A stretch of 64,000 bases of DNA from Acidimicrobiia bacterium (lineage in GTDB: Bacteria; Actinomycetota; Acidimicrobiia; Spongiisociales; ZC4RG35). Location of the stretch: the NCBI GenBank assembly GCA_017577575.1, contig PKRG01000001.1:426936-490935 (forward strand), written 5' to 3'. The notes beneath the pieces are model-generated. The model did no database searches, was not told where the DNA came from, and saw only the letters and a program-made list of their open reading frames with translations. The position numbers were made by a program, and so were the translations under genes. Shown here piece after piece: positions 63,182-64,000 of the stretch (position 1 is the first letter of the stretch; every line of letters begins with the position of its first letter).

Positions 63182-64000
63182 CCTACGAAGAAGAGGCCGC
63201 CGCCGTCGGCGAAGCCCTCGACCGGCTCCTCGCCGACCACGACCCAGCGGACGAGACCGCGTTCTGGGGTGCCCAATTCGACGCCGGCCTCGCCTGGGTG
63301 CACTTCCCTCCCGGCTACGGCGGGCTCGGCGTGTCGCCGGCCCTCCAGGCCCTCGTCCACGAGCGCCTCGACGAAGCCGGTGTGTCCCGCGCCAACCAGT
63401 CGCGCAACGTCATCGGATACGGCATGGGGGCGCCCACCGTCGTCGCCCACGGCACCGAGGAGCAGAAGCGGAGGTGGCTGCGGCCGCTCTTCACGGCGGA
63501 GGAGATCTGGTGCCAGCTGTTCTCCGAGCCGTCGGCGGGCTCCGACGTGGCCGGCCTCGCCACGCGGGCGGTCCGCGACGGCGACGAATGGGTCGTCAAC
63601 GGCCAGAAGGTGTGGACCACACTCGCCCACACCGCCAAGTGGGGAATGCTTCTCGCCCGCACCGACCCCGACGTGCCCAAGCACAAGGGCCTCACCTACT
63701 TCATCATCGACATGGACCAGCCCGGTGTCGAAGTGCGGCCCCTGCGCCAGATCACCGGGGAGGCGGAGTTCAACGAGGTCTACTTCACCGACGCCCGCGT
63801 CCCCGACGCCTATCGGCTCGGCGAGGTCGGCGAAGGGTGGAGGGTGGCACTCACCACCCTGATGAACGAGCGAGTGGCGATCGGGTCGGCGGGGCCCGGG
63901 TGGGGGGGAGAGGGCATCGGGAGGGTCGCGGGGCCGTGGGAAAGCCCCCGGGGGGGACCCGGGCGCCCGGGGGGGGCGGGGGGGGGGTGGGGCGTGGGTT
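63178..64000 (+). CDS. Acyl-CoA dehydrogenase, partial (runs off the window)
   Basis: ATG 63178 overlaps the SDR stop. The N-terminal helical domain has WVHFPPGYGGLGVSPALQAL. The mid-domain has the flavin-site strand QLFSEPSAGSDVAGLAT and WVVNGQKVWTTLAHTAKWG, and the third domain begins at VALTTLMNERVAIG. It should oxidise an acyl-CoA (probably branched or long chain) at the alpha-beta bond, giving electrons to ETF. Reliable coding ends near 63885. After that the frame stays open but translates to Gly/Pro/Arg-rich nonsense, probably from bad sequence. Confidence 0.88.
   Translation, partial: MTYEEEAAAVGEALDRLLADHDPADETAFWGAQFDAGLAWVHFPPGYGGLGVSPALQALVHERLDEAGVSRANQSRNVIGYGMGAPTVVAHGTEEQKRRWLRPLFTAEEIWCQLFSEPSAGSDVAGLATRAVRDGDEWVVNGQKVWTTLAHTAKWGMLLARTDPDVPKHKGLTYFIIDMDQPGVEVRPLRQITGEAEFNEVYFTDARVPDAYRLGEVGEGWRVALTTLMNERVAIGSAGPGWGGEGIGRVAGPWESPRGGPGRPGGAGGGWGVG
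63890..64000. other. G/C homopolymer-rich terminal stretch, probably low-quality sequence
   Basis: The last ~110 bases carry repeated G-runs of 4 to 10 with C-runs, unlike any other part of the window, in the middle of an acyl-CoA dehydrogenase domain where conserved sequence is expected. It looks like a read or contig end, not biology. Confidence 0.75.

Overview
The window is a gene-dense, high-GC stretch of about 64 kb from an actinobacterium. GTG and TTG starts are common, and many stop/start junctions overlap as ATGA or GTGA. Exported lipoproteins carry Thr/Asp/Pro-rich linkers after the lipobox, and menaquinone and SufE genes are present. The linkers and gene content would fit an Acidimicrobiia-like lineage, but no rRNA or tRNA is present to confirm this. 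I see no prophage, transposase, CRISPR array or tRNA. Gaps longer than 300 bases are absent; the longest (about 240 bases) holds a glycine riboswitch.

Layout. 1-1475: end of a branched-chain amino-acid ABC operon (LivM tail, LivK-type lipoprotein). 1540-6229: VanW protein, FAD oxidoreductase, frameshifted methyltransferase, MarR regulator. 6286-9358: tandem dynamin-like GTPases. 9344-11308: lipid kinase and a degenerate DraG-like protein. 16615-11280 (minus): two Atg22-type MFS proteins, a LapA-like protein, an aminotransferase and a zinc-type dehydrogenase. 16669-20758: sugar-dehydrogenase lipoprotein, GNAT, HIT, EamA transporter, mannosylglycerate synthase. 20853-32943: HerA-like ATPase, AAC(3)-type acetyltransferase, a six-gene amino-sugar PTS operon, then SbcD-SbcC-NurA. 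32945-39833: EamA transporter, riboswitch-controlled gcvP, an unrecognised Zn-ribbon protein, gamma-carbonic anhydrase, ManC, cytochrome c. 39830-43672: menC, menD, menF. 43669-51597: MerR-like protein, MurI, SDR, SufE/sulfurtransferase pair, LysA, acyl-CoA synthetase, AI-2E-type permease. 51687-60271: a seven-gene oligopeptide-type ABC operon with two permease pairs. 60252-64000: secreted protein, then an acyl-CoA operon (CoA transferase, SDR, acyl-CoA dehydrogenase) running off the end.

The most interesting logic is the DNA-end-processing set: SbcD, SbcC and NurA are translationally coupled, and a HerA-like ATPase lies on the same strand upstream. This is the gene set known from archaeal Mre11-Rad50-HerA-NurA operons. 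A second link is mannosylglycerate synthase (GDP-mannose user) with ManC (GDP-mannose maker), which suggests a one-step compatible-solute pathway. A third is an ascorbate-type PTS wired to NagA and two SIS proteins, which suggests an amino-sugar uptake route.

Sequence quality needs caution. One gene has a clear 1-base frameshift, another has lost its stop, and two have ATA or ACG where a well-placed ATG is expected. The last 110 bases are G/C homopolymer-rich and look like poor read data.
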